This document shows positions 31,545 through 44,341 of a stretch of DNA of 64,000 nt, piece by piece (position 1 is the first letter of the stretch; the number at the start of each line of letters is the position of its first letter). Both the position numbers and the translations under genes were made by a program. Where the stretch lies: contig OZ023274.1 in NCBI GenBank assembly GCA_964007475.1, positions 81,727,303 to 81,791,302 on the forward strand, given 5' to 3'. A model generated the notes under the pieces. The model saw only the letters and a list, made by a program, of their open reading frames with translations, ran no database searches and was not told the origin of the DNA. This DNA is from Hybos culiciformis (Eukaryota > Arthropoda > Insecta > Diptera > Hybotidae).

Positions 31545-33835
31545 TATATATATCTTTTTTAAATTTTATTGAGGTTATTGGTAAAGAGAACCTGCCCGAA
31601 TGTAATTTAGAATTTGATAAGTTTGAAACAAAAAAAATTGTTTCTTTGAATACAAGTCAAGAAAATTAATGATTATTAAAAATGTTCACTCTTTCTTGAG
31701 TATTAACTCTTAAGTATATATAAAATAAAGGTCATCTCGTCGAGTTTAGCTTGCTACTTTTTGTCAAGGATTGAGGAGATTGCGATCTGCACATAATAAT
31801 TCATATTAATATTACGAAAATTATGGTATTGTGCTTTATCCGAAAAAGAGAATTATTCTAAAAGTTGGTTGTGTAAATAGGGTTTTTTTTTTAAAGTAGG
31901 TGTACACACGTACTATCAATTTCTGGTTTTTATTTCTTCTGAATTTTTGAGATCGAAATTTAAAAGATAAAATTATTTAATATTTCGTTTATTTTTTAAA
32001 AAGTGTTTACATTTTGTACTCACATGAATGTTTTAATCGGTTTAAATATTATGTTTAATTATGCAGATGAGCATGGGACGTGCATTTTTTTCCTTAAAAT
32101 TTATTTAAGGTCACATGAAACACAAGTGAGGGTAGTAGTATAGTGCGACCAATTTATAAAAAAATAATTGGTGTAATTTTTTTAAATAAAGTTATTTTTT
32201 TTAGATTTTTTTTACAAATTTTTTTTCAGCCAGTTGTTATATTTTTATACGAATTATATCAATTACAAAATTAATTTAAATATATTGCCTAAAAGCAAAA
32301 AAATTAAATGTCAACTGTTAAGTTTTTCAATAAAATTCAAAAAATAAAAGACGACCATTTAAGTTTTTAATATTTTGCAAAAGTTACATGAACTACATGA
32401 ATTTATCTAACCTTAACTATATTATATATATTCGTTCTCTCAAATACAACTCCAGAAACAGTGTTTTTTTTCTGCCACCAGAAACTTAAAAAACTTTAAA
32501 AAATGGTGCTAAAACGGAACTAAAAAGAAGTTGTATGCTCCAGAATTCTGAACTAGGATTTTTTTTGGAGCTAACGTATGAAATTCTTGACCAGCAAGAA
32601 AACGGTATAAATCACAACTTACCTTCTTGAGTAAATGTACATTAATTCAAAAATAATTATATCAAAAGTAAAATTATTTATCATTAACTAAAGATTTTTC
32701 ATCATGAAAATGTTTGAAACTTTTCCTGAAAAACCATAATTTCTTTTAAATGAAAAAAAATAATTCTTAATATAATGTATATCTCGTAATAAATGTTTGC
32801 AAAAAAAAAAACAATTGAGAGGAAATGAAACATAAAATTTTTACTTTTTTTTAGCTAACCACAAAAGTTTATGAAGAAAATTTTCCAGATTGAGGAAAAT
32901 CCTTTTTTGTCTGAAGGCGGAAAATCTATTTTTTTTTTCCTAAATCGAAATCGACTTGTTGTCTCCATTCTATAAAATTAATTTGAATTATGCCGTAAAA
33001 TTTATTTCATATTGATTTTATTTGAAATTTAAACTGCTAACTATTAAAGATGCTATAAATTAAATGAAAAATAATTTTTCCTTTAAATTATAAATCTATT
33101 TTATTGTTTAAAAATAGCGATTAATCAAATTTTTCGATTAGTTCAAGATACATTCAAAAATTTACCGCAAAATTGATATAAATGCTAACATTTATGTTTT
33201 AGTAAAGTATCTTTTAACGTACAAAAAAAGACAAGAATAAATACTTACAATGAACTTGAATGAAGAAGACAAACGCTTTAGTTCCTATATTATTCGATAT
33301 AGAATATAGTATTTTAATTAAAAAATTAAATCTCTGCGTCTGCAATAGATAGTGTGTGCTTACTAGTTTGTCTATTAGTTTAAAAATACATAAGGCAATT
33401 TTATTCTTATTTTTTTAGTTTCAATTTTCTTGCTTTGCCAAATATCATGTATAGACAAAAATTTTATGCTTTATTATATACATAATTTCTTTTTCTTTAA
33501 TTTACATACAATAAAATTAACAACTCTGACGAATAAAATACATTTTTATTAACATTCTATAGTTGGTTTCGATGTGAAAGATAAATTCATGTATAAATTG
33601 TCCATAATTGTACGATTTAATCTAAAAGCTATCACGTTTCATATTATTTTCTTCAATGGAAATCTAATTAGGTATATACTAATAAAGTAATAAATACGTT
33701 CATTTAATTTCTTTCGTTAATTATGAATTCTAGTGTTTTAACGTTTTATTAATTTTCATCTCAATAGAGATGAATAATGTTCTTATTCAAGATTCATATT
33801 TTCTAGGAAATTAAATTTCATTCTTAGGTAATTTC
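31545..33835. other. AT-rich stretch, nothing supported
   Basis: No gene seen. Around 32440-32600 the word CTCCAGAA recurs in loose inverted form without clear ends. Confidence 0.5.
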
Positions 33836-34250
33836 TTTTACGAATGTTAGGGACATAACCCTAAAATAATCATAACGAGGTGCTGGCATATTAGTACAAG
33901 TAATTTTTTTGGAATTAAGTCGCTGAAGGGGACAAAACTCTATAACGTTTGTAAAATTACTGTTTAACCAAAAAGCCAAACGCAATAAGTCCAAATAGGT
34001 TTTATTTCAAATTTTAAAGAGAAATGCAATTTAATTTCAAAATTTTCTGGGCTTGTAAACCCAAATACTGATTTCACGAAAAATAAACTTGGAAATTTAA
34101 AACCGTCAATATAAGGCGACGTCCAGCCCCTAGGAGTTGCTGAGCGACCCAAAGGATTTTCAAAATAGCTATAACTATATTAGAAAACCAGTACCTTCCA
34201 CACGCCCCAATGGCGAAGGTAACTGCTTAGTAGAACGACAGACTGAAAAA
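33836..34250. other. Unidentified GC-richer island
   Basis: About 400 bp of balanced composition in AT-rich surroundings, holding TTAGGG-ACAT-AACCCTAA at about 33849 and a minus open frame of 62 codons (34152-33964, no ATG) that reads GRSATPRGWTSPYIDG at its start. The peptide is non-repetitive but I cannot name it. No splice sites or terminal repeats were found. A diverged transposon piece is the likeliest explanation. Confidence 0.3.
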
Positions 34251-35697
34251 AAACAAATTTTTAATTTTTGGATTAGACGTGAAATGCTTTAATACTTTTG
34301 TCACCTAAAACCTACATTAATTCCCAAAATTATGCAATTGTACATAAATGTATTAATCTGACACCAGTAACATAAGAGCTTAATTTTAAATTTATGAAAA
34401 TTTAAAAATATAGAAATTAATTTGCCTTCTATTAATTTATTTTACAGTATATGCTTACTATACATAAATATGTAAATATATATGAATATTATAATTATAC
34501 ATAATTAAATATAAATTAATGTTTACTTTAATACATTTTACAAAAATTTGATTAATTACCACCGTCATAAGAATAAAAAAAAAAAAAATTAAATGGGATT
34601 TTTTTCTAAAGATACTTTGTATTCTTTCATATATTGTTTTAAGTATAGGTATGTAATTCTGAAAGGAATTTATTTAAATTAGGTACGGATGTATGAAAAG
34701 TTTCATGAAAAATATGCCAAATATAAAATGAGAAGCATATAACTAACTTTGATTAAAAATATTTTTTTTGTTACATAAATAATTAACCTACTCAAACGTG
34801 TAGTTTTGCTTATCAAATTTATTTAAAAATTAAGACAAGGGTTTTTCTTATATAACCTGTAAAATATAACTTCTGTAAAAGAATCTCTCTGATTGAAAAT
34901 GCAAGTAATCATGTTAAATATTCATGTTGTTAGTTATTCACTTAGACTTATCGCTCATTAATTATATCTCTAGTGTTCAGGTTAAGCAATAGCAATTTAG
35001 TTAGGTTTATGTTTTTTAATAAAAACATTCTGATATATTCAGCAGAACTGTGATATACGCAGAATGCAAAATTTATTTCTTAAAAAATTGAAATAAATGC
35101 ATGTTATATTTATACGATATATGCATTCAAAGTTTGTTTGTTTGTAACAGAAATTTTTTTACTACAATGTTTTTTGCTTAATCCTCAGAATTTTACATAT
35201 AGGTGTGAAATCCAAACTAATTTAATATAATTTTATATACTGTCAATATGTCTTGTTTCTATAAAATTACTATATTAATTCTGTCAATATTATATGCAGA
35301 TTAGTTTGTCTGCTGAAAACGTAGAAAGTGTGTTCAAAAAGAAACTTTGAACTTCTAAATGGAACACGTACAAAGTTTTTCTTTTATCAATAATGTAAAT
35401 TGAAAAAAAAAAGCATTTAAGATTAAAAATTCGTGACGATAATAGTCTGAACTTTTATTTTAATTTAATTTTTTTCTCTTTTTGATATTTTATTATTATC
35501 ATGTATTATGCAAATCCTGAAAAATTTTATAAAATGATTTATTGGTCCATTTTCCGACTGAAATGAAAAAAACGAACTATTTTTTTCATCTTCTATTTGT
35601 ACGCTTGTATCATGTTTATAACTAAAATAGTTATTGGCCAATAATTAAAATACTTATAATAATATATCCATATATTCTAATAAAAATTAGTAATTGG
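34251..35697. other. AT-rich stretch, nothing supported
   Basis: No gene or repeat ends were seen. Confidence 0.5.
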
Positions 35698-35731
35698 GTA
35701 GATAGATGTCAATTAGAGGAACCTAAAATAT
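35698..35731 (-). repeat. Fragment of the GACGGACA-tailed repeat family (head end)
   Basis: The complement reads GTTCCTCTAATTGACATCTA, shared with the copy at 39045. Only this head fragment is present. Confidence 0.6.
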
Positions 35732-36689
35732 GGTTAGTCACCGATTGATAGTATATTATAGATGCTCCTTTCTAAATTCAAGGATTCCAATAGTTTTATA
35801 AAATTTCTCAAGTAGAACTTTTATAGTAGAAATTGAAACCTTAAAATTCTAATAAAATATTTAGTACAGAAATTTTTATTTAATTTTAATATAACGTACA
35901 TCATGCACATAATGTTGTTCTTATGAAATCTTGTAGGAAAATTTAATTTTTGCAATGGCTTCATAAATATTAAAGTGGAAACACATGTGAAATTTTCAGT
36001 TTCTGATTTATTATTCTAGATTCATAAATTTGCAATACAAATATTTATAACGATTTGAGAAATTGATAAATATTCTGAAATAAAATGATTTTTATTATTA
36101 TTACACTATTCTATTTAAAAGACATTAATTTTGTTTGATTCAAATCTTGCAACTGATATTTAACTCACTTCGCTGGAACCGATTTTTCAGAATTTTTACA
36201 CACTCCTGTATGCATTAATTTCAGAAAGTTTGTGTCCAAGGGCTAGAGATTTGAGATTAAAAAAAATAAAAAATCGAATATGTATTTCTTACTACTTTTA
36301 AATATTTGAACTTTTTTGAGAATTCATGGTGTTTGCGCATTAGTTTTAACGAATTTAACTTCAGATTCAAATGCAACAATGATATTATAAAGATAACAGA
36401 TTTATTTATTTTATTTTTTTATTATAAGTATATAATCATTTTATACCTTTGTTATTTCTTACAAAAAAACATATGTATATTATTATATATAATTATTATA
36501 AATGAAGGTGTGCTTAATTTATTGGAGATATCCTTATCGTATCCCCAAATCCCATAACATTTAATTTATATGGATTTTTCGGTGCCACTAAAATATGCTC
36601 AACTACTATTTTGAATGTGTATATAATACCTATGTTACATTGATATACAACTATACATTTTTATTGGTGGGGTGTCACAACATCAACAG
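35732..36689. other. AT-rich stretch, nothing supported
   Basis: No gene or repeat ends seen; the 83-codon plus frame at 36306-36557 is compositional. Confidence 0.5.
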
Positions 36690-36790
36690 GACATAAAGTC
36701 AGTTGACTTTATGTCTCAATTTTTGAGACATAAAGTCAACTGACTTTATGTCTCATTCAAAAGGGACATAAAGTCAACTGACTTTATGTC
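36690..36790. repeat. Three tandem 26-bp palindromes
   Basis: Copies at 36690-36715, 36727-36752 and 36765-36790, spaced 37 and 38 bp. Each has 12-bp arms GACATAAAGTCA and TGACTTTATGTC around a two-base centre (GT in copy 1, AC in copies 2 and 3). The flanking bases extend copy 2 to 14-bp arms (GAGACATAAAGTCA), and the right arm of each copy also pairs with the left arm of the next. The repeats are otherwise exact. Confidence 0.92.
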
Positions 36791-37463
36791 TCAAATTTTT
36801 TTTTACTTTTTGATTCAGATTTTTTTATTTTTTTTCATTTTTTTAAATTTCAAATCCAAGGTTAGTCTTCTTAATAATATATATATATATATTTATAGAA
36901 GTTTCAATGCTTTATATAAGTTTGGATGCTACACTGAGGGAAAAAAATTTCTAGAATCGTGCAATACACTTTCATAATCACTAAAATTTAAGAAAAAAAA
37001 CGAATTTTCATAATTCAAAGCGAATTCACTTGATATGTTAAATACTTGCTTAAAGTTTGCAATTATTTCTCGACTGTTATTTATGGCTTTTTCCATGATT
37101 CAAGTAAACTTATTTTGCTTGATTTAATGGACTTATTTTCATTAATCAAGTAATTATTTTTTCATTTATGTAAATATTTCTTAATTTAAGTAAATATTTA
37201 CTTGATGTGATTCTAACACAGTTTAAGAATTTTTTTCCTTGGTTTGTGTATTTTTTTTTAACATGAAACATGAAAATTAAATACATGATTCTTTGCGAAT
37301 ACATTTCTTATTTGATGATAATTTTTTCATATTCTATGGTTACAGTTTTCCATTAGTTCAATACATTATTTCTTGATTTAATGAAATTTTGTTAATCTTA
37401 AGAAAGATATTGTAGTCAGTATATAATTTATATTTTCTATTTTGCACACATTTTAAATTTCAA
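36791..37463. other. AT-rich stretch, nothing supported
   Basis: Contains a short TA run near 36880 and no gene. Confidence 0.5.
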
Positions 37464-37710
37464 TTGCTTAGCCTAGTGGTAGAGTTGAACGTTTGCAATG
37501 CAAAAGAACAAGGTTCGAATCCCGAAGAGGGCATGAGAAAAATCAAATAAATCAATATAAATTTAATAAAATAAAATTTAATAAATAAAAAATCATAAAA
37601 AAAATTTAATAAATAAAAAAAAATTAAATTAAAAAAAATAAAAAAAAAAAATAAAAAAAATAAAAAAAAAAATAATTAAAAAAAAAAAAATAAATAAAAA
37701 AAAAAAATTT
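37464..37710 (+). repeat. tRNA-like SINE, plus strand, with A-rich tail
   Basis: Head 37464-37533 has TAGCCTAGTGGTAGAG (A-box) and GGTTCGAATCCC (B-box) at tRNA spacing. The middle has GTTTGCAATGC. A long A-rich tail (AATAAA, AAAAAT units) runs to about 37710. Acceptor arms do not pair, so it is not a working tRNA. Confidence 0.75.
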
Positions 37711-37796
37711 TTTTTCACATAATTGTCCTCTTCAAGATTCGAACCTGGGTCCTCAGCATTGCAAACCGACATCTCTACCCATAGGCTAGGCTATTG
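37711..37796 (-). repeat. tRNA(Cys)-like SINE head, minus strand
   Basis: On the minus strand it has TAGCCTATGGGTAGAG, then a stem with loop TTGCAAT that puts GCA (cysteine) as anticodon with all five pairs formed (two wobble), and GGTTCGAATC. T-rich bases at about 37702-37715 fit its reversed A tail. It is the same family as 37464, in opposite orientation and tail to tail. Confidence 0.75.
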
Positions 37797-37922
37797 AAAT
37801 GAAAAATGTATTTTTTAAAGTCATGCGTTTCTTGATTCGTGTAAAAGAGAATTATCAAAAAACTCGCACATTACAATGTCTTATTATTTCTTTATTCACG
37901 CAAACAATATTTCTTTCATGAA
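37797..37922. other. AT-rich sequence up to the gap
   Basis: No feature seen. Confidence 0.4.
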
Positions 37923-38122
37923 NNNNNNNNNNNNNNNNNNNNNNNNNNNNNNNNNNNNNNNNNNNNNNNNNNNNNNNNNNNNNNNNNNNNNNNNNNNNNN
38001 NNNNNNNNNNNNNNNNNNNNNNNNNNNNNNNNNNNNNNNNNNNNNNNNNNNNNNNNNNNNNNNNNNNNNNNNNNNNNNNNNNNNNNNNNNNNNNNNNNNN
38101 NNNNNNNNNNNNNNNNNNNNNN
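37923..38122. other. Assembly gap of 200 N
   Basis: Exactly 200 unknown bases, a fixed-length scaffold join. True distance and content are unknown. It is bounded by an inverted SINE pair on the left and a minisatellite on the right. Confidence 0.99.
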
Positions 38123-38149
38123 GTTTAGGTATTACGTAATATTCAATAC

Positions 38150-38290
38150 GAAACATCTAATTGATTTCATTATTTACGAAGATGCATCTAAATTTTTTCA
38201 TTATATACGCTGATGCATCTAAATTTTTTCATTATATACGCTGATGCATCTAAATTTTTTCATTATTTACGCAGATGCATCTAAATGATT
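38150..38290. repeat. 31-bp minisatellite next to the gap
   Basis: GATGCATCTAAATTTTTTC units begin at 38181, 38212, 38243 and 38274, a constant 31-bp period, with degenerate partial units on both sides. GATGCATC is itself palindromic. The array starts within 30 bp of the gap and may continue inside it. Confidence 0.92.
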
Positions 38291-39044
38291 GCATGTGTAT
38301 TGACGCATATAATACTCCATTTAGTGATCTAAATTCTATATCACTAAATACAACATAACGATCCCCAACGCATTAAAATAAATAAATACATACATATTTA
38401 ATCTATGTGCGATATATTATGTTTTTTGATTGCCGTAAACTTAAATGTAGAAGACTTTTAGTAAAGTTCAATAACTAATTATAAAGATAAAAAAAAAAAT
38501 ATGTTGTACCATTTTCTTATTATTAGTTGAAAGGGATTGACTTAATATTAATTTTTTTTTTAATACATATATATTTTTATATATATATATTTCGGTTTAA
38601 ATTTTCAAAATAGTGTTCGATTGATTCAAATTCTATTAAATCCTGCGTTGTGAAGAAATATGTTTTTCGTCATATTTAATGTACCATAAAATTAAATGTA
38701 CTATATAGTATTGTATTCAGAACCGAAGATGTGTACAAAATTTTATCAAGATCGGATATCGGGAAATTGTCGAAAAATCGATTACCAATTTTCTCTGAGA
38801 AGTTAAATAAAAGTTTCTAATAAAAAATATATTACACAGTACATCAAAAATGTAGTATGTTGTCCGTTTTCAGTATTTCGATTTAAAATACTTTAATTTT
38901 AAGATATCTTGGTCCAATCAAAGTCTGAGCATATTTTTTAGGTGCTTCAATATCGTTAAAAGGTATATGACGTACAAAAATTTGACAATTTTCATCGAAA
39001 TCCAGACCGCAGTTCAAATCCTTGCGTTGTAACAATTTTTTTTA
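38291..39044. other. AT-rich stretch, possibly the upstream part of the next repeat
   Basis: No gene seen. The 38640-39040 part is less AT-biased and may belong to the repeat family that follows. Confidence 0.4.
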
Positions 39045-39430
39045 AGTTCCTCTAATTGACATCTATCTCTCCATACCCACATTCTATTTTTCGTTAGAAT
39101 CTATTTTTATAAAATTTAAAATTCATCAAAATTTTATATGAAAATAATTAAGATCATTGAGAGAGCTTTTAATTCCCAAAACCATAATCAGAGAATCTGC
39201 CTCTTTATCTTGGCAGAAAATTACCAAATTACGCATATTTTAGCATTTGAACCGTCGAAATCAGGCTTCATTCAATTCATATAGTTATAAGCATTTTAGT
39301 GTTGGAAGAACGGTCAGACGGATGGATAGACTGATGGACAGACGAACGGACAGACCGACGGACAGGCAAAAAGTGATAATATATAAACCGTTTTTTTTCA
39401 TTTTTAATGGAAAACAGACTAAAAATTAAA
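39045..39430 (+). repeat. Interspersed repeat family with GACGGACA tail, longest copy
   Basis: Begins near GTTCCTCTAATTGACATCTA, passes TTTTATATGAAAAT and ends with GACGGATGG/GACGGACA-type units (about 39310-39365), AAAGTGATAATATATAAACC and ATGGAAAACAGACTAAAAATT. Other copies are at 35698 (minus, head only), 40128, 42835 (minus) and 51846. No terminal inverted repeat or coding frame was found; the class is unknown. Confidence 0.65.
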
Positions 39431-40127
39431 TAGTTAACATTTAAATTATTTACATTGTATATAATTACAATTTATTTATTATATATAATGTTTATCAGTT
39501 TTTTGTTATGATTATTTGGGAAATGCAAAGATATTAAAAATATCATTACTAAAATTAAATTTTCATGGGAAATATTTTATATGACCACCTAAATTAACCG
39601 AGAATTAATAAAACGAATATAAATATAAAAAAAAAGTTATAAAATATTAAAATGAGTTCAATAAAAAAAAGTAATAAACTTTTACGTGGTTCTCAATTAA
39701 ATTCTGCGGTTATGTTCAGCTTAATTAAAAATAGAATAACGACCTTAAGCTCATGAAATCCATTTCGCTTTTAATTCCAAAATTTATTACGATATTAAAT
39801 TAAATTTAACAAGCTATGTAGGTACATCTATTTGATGATTTTTTCTATTTATTAGGAGGGCATACATTTATTTACATTTAAATAAAAAATAATTGTTTTT
39901 TAAATGCGTTTGGTGGAAAAAAATACATAATTTAGTGTGGTACTTCTTATTTACTCTTCACGTATTTATAGAAATGGATTTGAGTTAACTAAATATGTTA
40001 CATAATATATTTATGGAAATTTTTTTTTAATATTTCTTGACATCAACTCATATACATTTACACGGGAATCCTTTTTCAACCTCCCAATCCAAGCTGGTGG
40101 ACTCGATCGGTAAGTGGTTTAATCATT
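39431..40127. other. AT-rich stretch, nothing supported
   Basis: No gene seen. A GC-richer patch at 40060-40125 leads into the next repeat copy. Confidence 0.45.
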
Positions 40128-40225
40128 TAACGCGCGATAGACAGACGGACAGGCAGACAAACAGAAAGTGAAAACATATAGTTCGTTTTGTTATTTTTTT
40201 ATGGAAGCGAGATAAAAATTAGGAA
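40128..40225 (+). repeat. GACGGACA-tailed repeat, 3' part
   Basis: Has CAGACGGACAGGCAGACA, then AAAGTGAAAACATATAG, a T run and ATGGAAG...AAAAATT, matching the tail of the 39045 copy. Confidence 0.6.
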
Positions 40226-42834
40226 AAGATTTTAAGATCTTTTTTTTAAATATTATAATTCAATGACATAATGGCATTGTAATTTGTGAAAAAGATATTT
40301 TTGCAATGCAATTTTATGTTATCTATCAATGCGTTATACATATAAAATTGTATAATAAGTTTGCATTATATACGTAAAATTGTTCTCTGTTTTATTAAAA
40401 GGCCTAAAGTTTCTAGAATACTGTAGGTAGGTATATAAAATTATTTTTATCTGATGAATTTATAAGGGTCAACAATATACTGATTACACATTAGGAAAAA
40501 CTAATTTTATATTTTTAATAGTTTGTTTTCCAGGTATGTTATTTATTATTTTTATATTATATAAATTAGAATGTGTTATGTAATGTTTAGTAATTTCCAA
40601 CTATTAATTTTTAAAGATTAGGGCATTAGATAACTGTTCTTACATATATATTAATTTTATTCTAATTCCTCGCAAAATAAATTAAGATAAAGATGTTAGA
40701 TAGAAAAATGATTTTTTTGATTATAGTTTTAAATCATTAAAGATTCATTCATCCACATGATAATTTCTTATAGTTGATTAAATTTCCAAGAATTACCATA
40801 TTACCATATGAGGTTAAAATTATATTATAAAAAAGAAATAATTTACAAAAATTCTTTTTAAAGTTTATCGATATAACATAATATTTAAGTATGTATGTAT
40901 GTTTGTATATAATCTTCAACTTATTTTGTAAGATAAAATAATCTGTAGTAGTTACGAAATTTTTGATTTTGGGGTAATCGATGAACTCCAAGGTTTTCAA
41001 AGTTCTCAAAGTTTTTATTTTTGAGTGATAAAAGTTTGTATCTACACAGCTGAAAAAAACTTTAAAATTAGGGCCAAATGAGTTACCACTTGGGAACAGA
41101 ATTATATTTTTTCTACAAAATATCTTGTTCTGTATTTTGGAGAAAAAAAATTTAAAAATATTGGATTTAGCTTTATCTTAGAAATACAACTTATTATTTT
41201 AATAAATATTGAGTAATATTTATTGACATTTATAGTAAAAAAGTTGGGCTAGATGCTGTTGTAAAGCGTAGAGTCAAGAGTGTAGAGGCAAGTCTTGAAG
41301 TTGTTTTTATTAAACTATAATACTCTCTAATCTTTTTCAATGGCGTGGTATATTTCATCATTGTTATATTCAGATTTTCATATTGTTTTATTTTTCTTCA
41401 AATGAATAACATTTTCTTCTTTTTTTTTTGAGAAGATAAATTGTGACTATTTACGAAAAATAAAATGATAAAAATGTATATCTGCAAATGTCACTCAGAA
41501 TTTTCAAATATAAGAAGGCATATTATACCAAACTTCGCACAATTATTGCTAATGTCTTTACATTTTTTGCTTAAAAAGTCTTTAAAAGAATATTTGTTGA
41601 AAAAAAAAAATTCAACATTCTCTCAATCAGCAACAATAATATTGAATGGAATTTTTCATTTGACTATAGGTATGAAAAAACAAAAAACCAAAAAATAAGG
41701 TAATTTATTGATGTTGATTTATTGATTTGCCTTTAACTATTTTCTGTTTTATTTAATGCGCCCTTGTCAGAAGCCGAAAAGATATATTTTTTAATGAAGA
41801 TTAATAAATAGATAATGCATTTTAAACTAAATCATATGTAAAGATAATTTAAGTATTTTAATATGATGAGAATGAGACATATTAAGAAAATCCTTTACTC
41901 TTTTGTTTATATTTCATTTCATCTATTATAACATCATAACTATTCTGATAAAATCCTATTTTTATTATAATAAATTTATGGAACTCTATTATTATACTAA
42001 TCAACAAAGGTGAATGGATATTTTTTTGTACATTTTTCCAACCCCATCGTTAGTAATTCACAATACTTAATCCTCTAAATTTTCCAATTAATTTTTTTTT
42101 TCTGCTATATTTATGTTAAACACATAAATACATCTTACATCTTGCTGTTGCTAACAATGTTAATTTTTTATTACTTTTTTCAAAATCCTAGAGTTAAGAG
42201 GTTGTATAAATGAATGGAAAATTAATTGAAAATGTTTAAATAACATGAAAAACTTTCAACCATATAAGAACTTCTTTTAGTTTGAAATCTAATGTACATG
42301 CATGAAAAGTGCTTTTGACGTCCTTGACTTTTGTTTTAAGAATTTTTGAACTAAATTTTTGTGTATATCTTTAAATTTTATTATGTTTTACACTTCAAAT
42401 ACATAAAATTATATTCGAAGTTTGTTAGTAATTAAAATAAGTCTAGACCAGATGCATTACGACAAAATTTTATTTCAGTTTTTTATTGCTTTCCAGTTGG
42501 AGGCACAAATTAAAAAACGATATAAGAAGAATTGGGCAGATAAGTATAATGAATTCAGTTTCATATTCCATCCTTATTCCAGCTTTACTTTAAATAATTA
42601 AAGTATTTTACATTATTATATTTGTATAGTATATACTCGTATATTAAGTTCAAATAAAAACTGGATAAAGTTTTTGTAAATTCCTCATTAAAAATGATAA
42701 TTATAACTAAAATAATTGAAAAGAAAGTAGAAACAAAAATTAATTATCAAAAAATATTAAAATTTGTTCATTCCAAAAATTTAGAATCAATTGGTAATCA
42801 AATTTTCAAAATTAAAAATAAGAAACAACGGACT
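40226..42834. other. AT-rich stretch, nothing supported
   Basis: Only AT-composition frames (for example 40749-41009 minus and 41465-41698 plus). No motif recognised. Confidence 0.5.
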
Positions 42835-43066
42835 ATATATATTTTCACTTTGTGTCTGTCCCACATTTAAATGAGTGTAACTCTGCCAAAATATGCCTAA
42901 TGCTGTTCACTTTTAGCTAAGCTTAACAGAGATTCTCCTATTACGGATAAGGGTCTAAATAATTTTCATATAAAATTTATGGGTTTTTGAAATTTTTATA
43001 AAATTTTACTAGTTTTTAACGAAAATTAGTATCTGTGTAAATAGATGTCAATTAGTTCAGAGCAAC
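42835..43066 (-). repeat. GACGGACA-tailed repeat, minus-strand copy
   Basis: Its complement reads CTAATTGACATCTATTT, then TTTTATATGAAAAT, then GGGACAGACACAAAGTGAAAA and a TATATAG-CCGTT end, in the same order as the plus copy at 39045. The GACGGACA run is contracted to about one unit. Confidence 0.6.
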
Positions 43067-44341
43067 CTTGAAAAATTGTTCTGGATTGTGACCAAGAACT
43101 CGCGCTGGTGACTGAAAATTGATTGCATTTGAAATTTTGTGTATGATGTATTTTTTTTTTTTTAAATTTGTGTAAGCTGCTTTGCTCACAAAATATTTTC
43201 ACGAACACTTTAAACCTTGCTAACTAAAGCGAAAAAAGGTAATTGTTTTTAAATTCAGAAAGAATCATTAATATTTATCACGAAGTTGTATATTATTACC
43301 TACACTTTTGTATATTTTTTTTCAATTGAATTTAATATTATATTTAAGATATATAGGTATAACTTAAAAACATTTGACCCAGATAATTTTCATCATTTTC
43401 CTTTTTAAATGTTAAATAAAAAAAAAGGTCATAAATAAACAAAAAAAAAAAGTTGAATCTTAAATGGTTGAAATGAAATATTTCAACATTTATTATTAAA
43501 AGAATTACACACTTGACAGTCACTATCACCGCTAAAAAATATTTACAAAATGAAATAACTTTCTTGAAGAAACAAATTTAATTGAAATCATCAACATTTT
43601 GTTTTTCGTAAATTTTTTTGATTGTACTTTAATGTTTTCTAATATAATAAACGACGTTATATATTTTGAGTTAATTTAAAGTTATCGTGGCTGACAGTTT
43701 TTTTTTTTTGGCTTTTTTTCTGAAATTTGGTAGTTAAAACAAAACGAGTTTGTAGTAAAGTTTTTCGGTAGGTACATAATGGGAAAATTAATTTGCAGTT
43801 ATAAATAAAATGATATTTTCAAAATGCTAATGAAAATGAAATATTTTATGGCAAGATTAAAAATTATATTGATTTTATATAATATTGTATATTGGGATAT
43901 TAAATTTTCTTTTATGTGATTTTTAACAAAAATATTTTTTCTCGTGTATTTTCAGAAGCATGAATTGTTTAAAGATAAATTTAAAATTTAATTCAAAAGA
44001 ATTTTATCCTAAGATCGGTTGTCATGAAAATTATTATATTAGATTTAATTAAATCTAAAATAGAATCATACTACTATAATAGTAGCATAGTTTTTAGAAT
44101 TAAGTCTCTGAAAACCTGATTTTATTTTTGTTTTTCAGTATTTCTTTAAATAAGCCAATTATTTATGTTATAACATAAAAGAAACTTGTAAAATTCTATT
44201 GGTTTCATTATTTATTGATTATATTTTAGAATCTGGAGTAATTATCCTGACACCTAATACCTATATATATATATTTGATAATTTTTGAGTTTTAAATCTT
44301 ATAAGAATATAACATACACATGCTGAATGAAATATATTTTT
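43067..44341. other. AT-rich stretch, nothing supported
   Basis: No gene or element ends seen. Confidence 0.5.

Noticed and set aside
33849..33866. TTAGGG/AACCCTAA as telomere repeat
   Set aside because: A single inverted pair, not an array.
36786..36977. ORF with apparent hydrophobic start
   Set aside because: Begins inside the palindrome array and is a T-run translation.
37711..37796. Possible tRNA-Cys gene
   Set aside because: The anticodon and T arms form, but the acceptor stem does not pair and a sister copy with an A-rich tail lies beside it, so it is a SINE head.
40080..40135. Possible exon ending at CGATCG|GTAAGTGG
   Set aside because: It abuts a copy of the GACGGACA repeat family and has no open frame or good acceptor.
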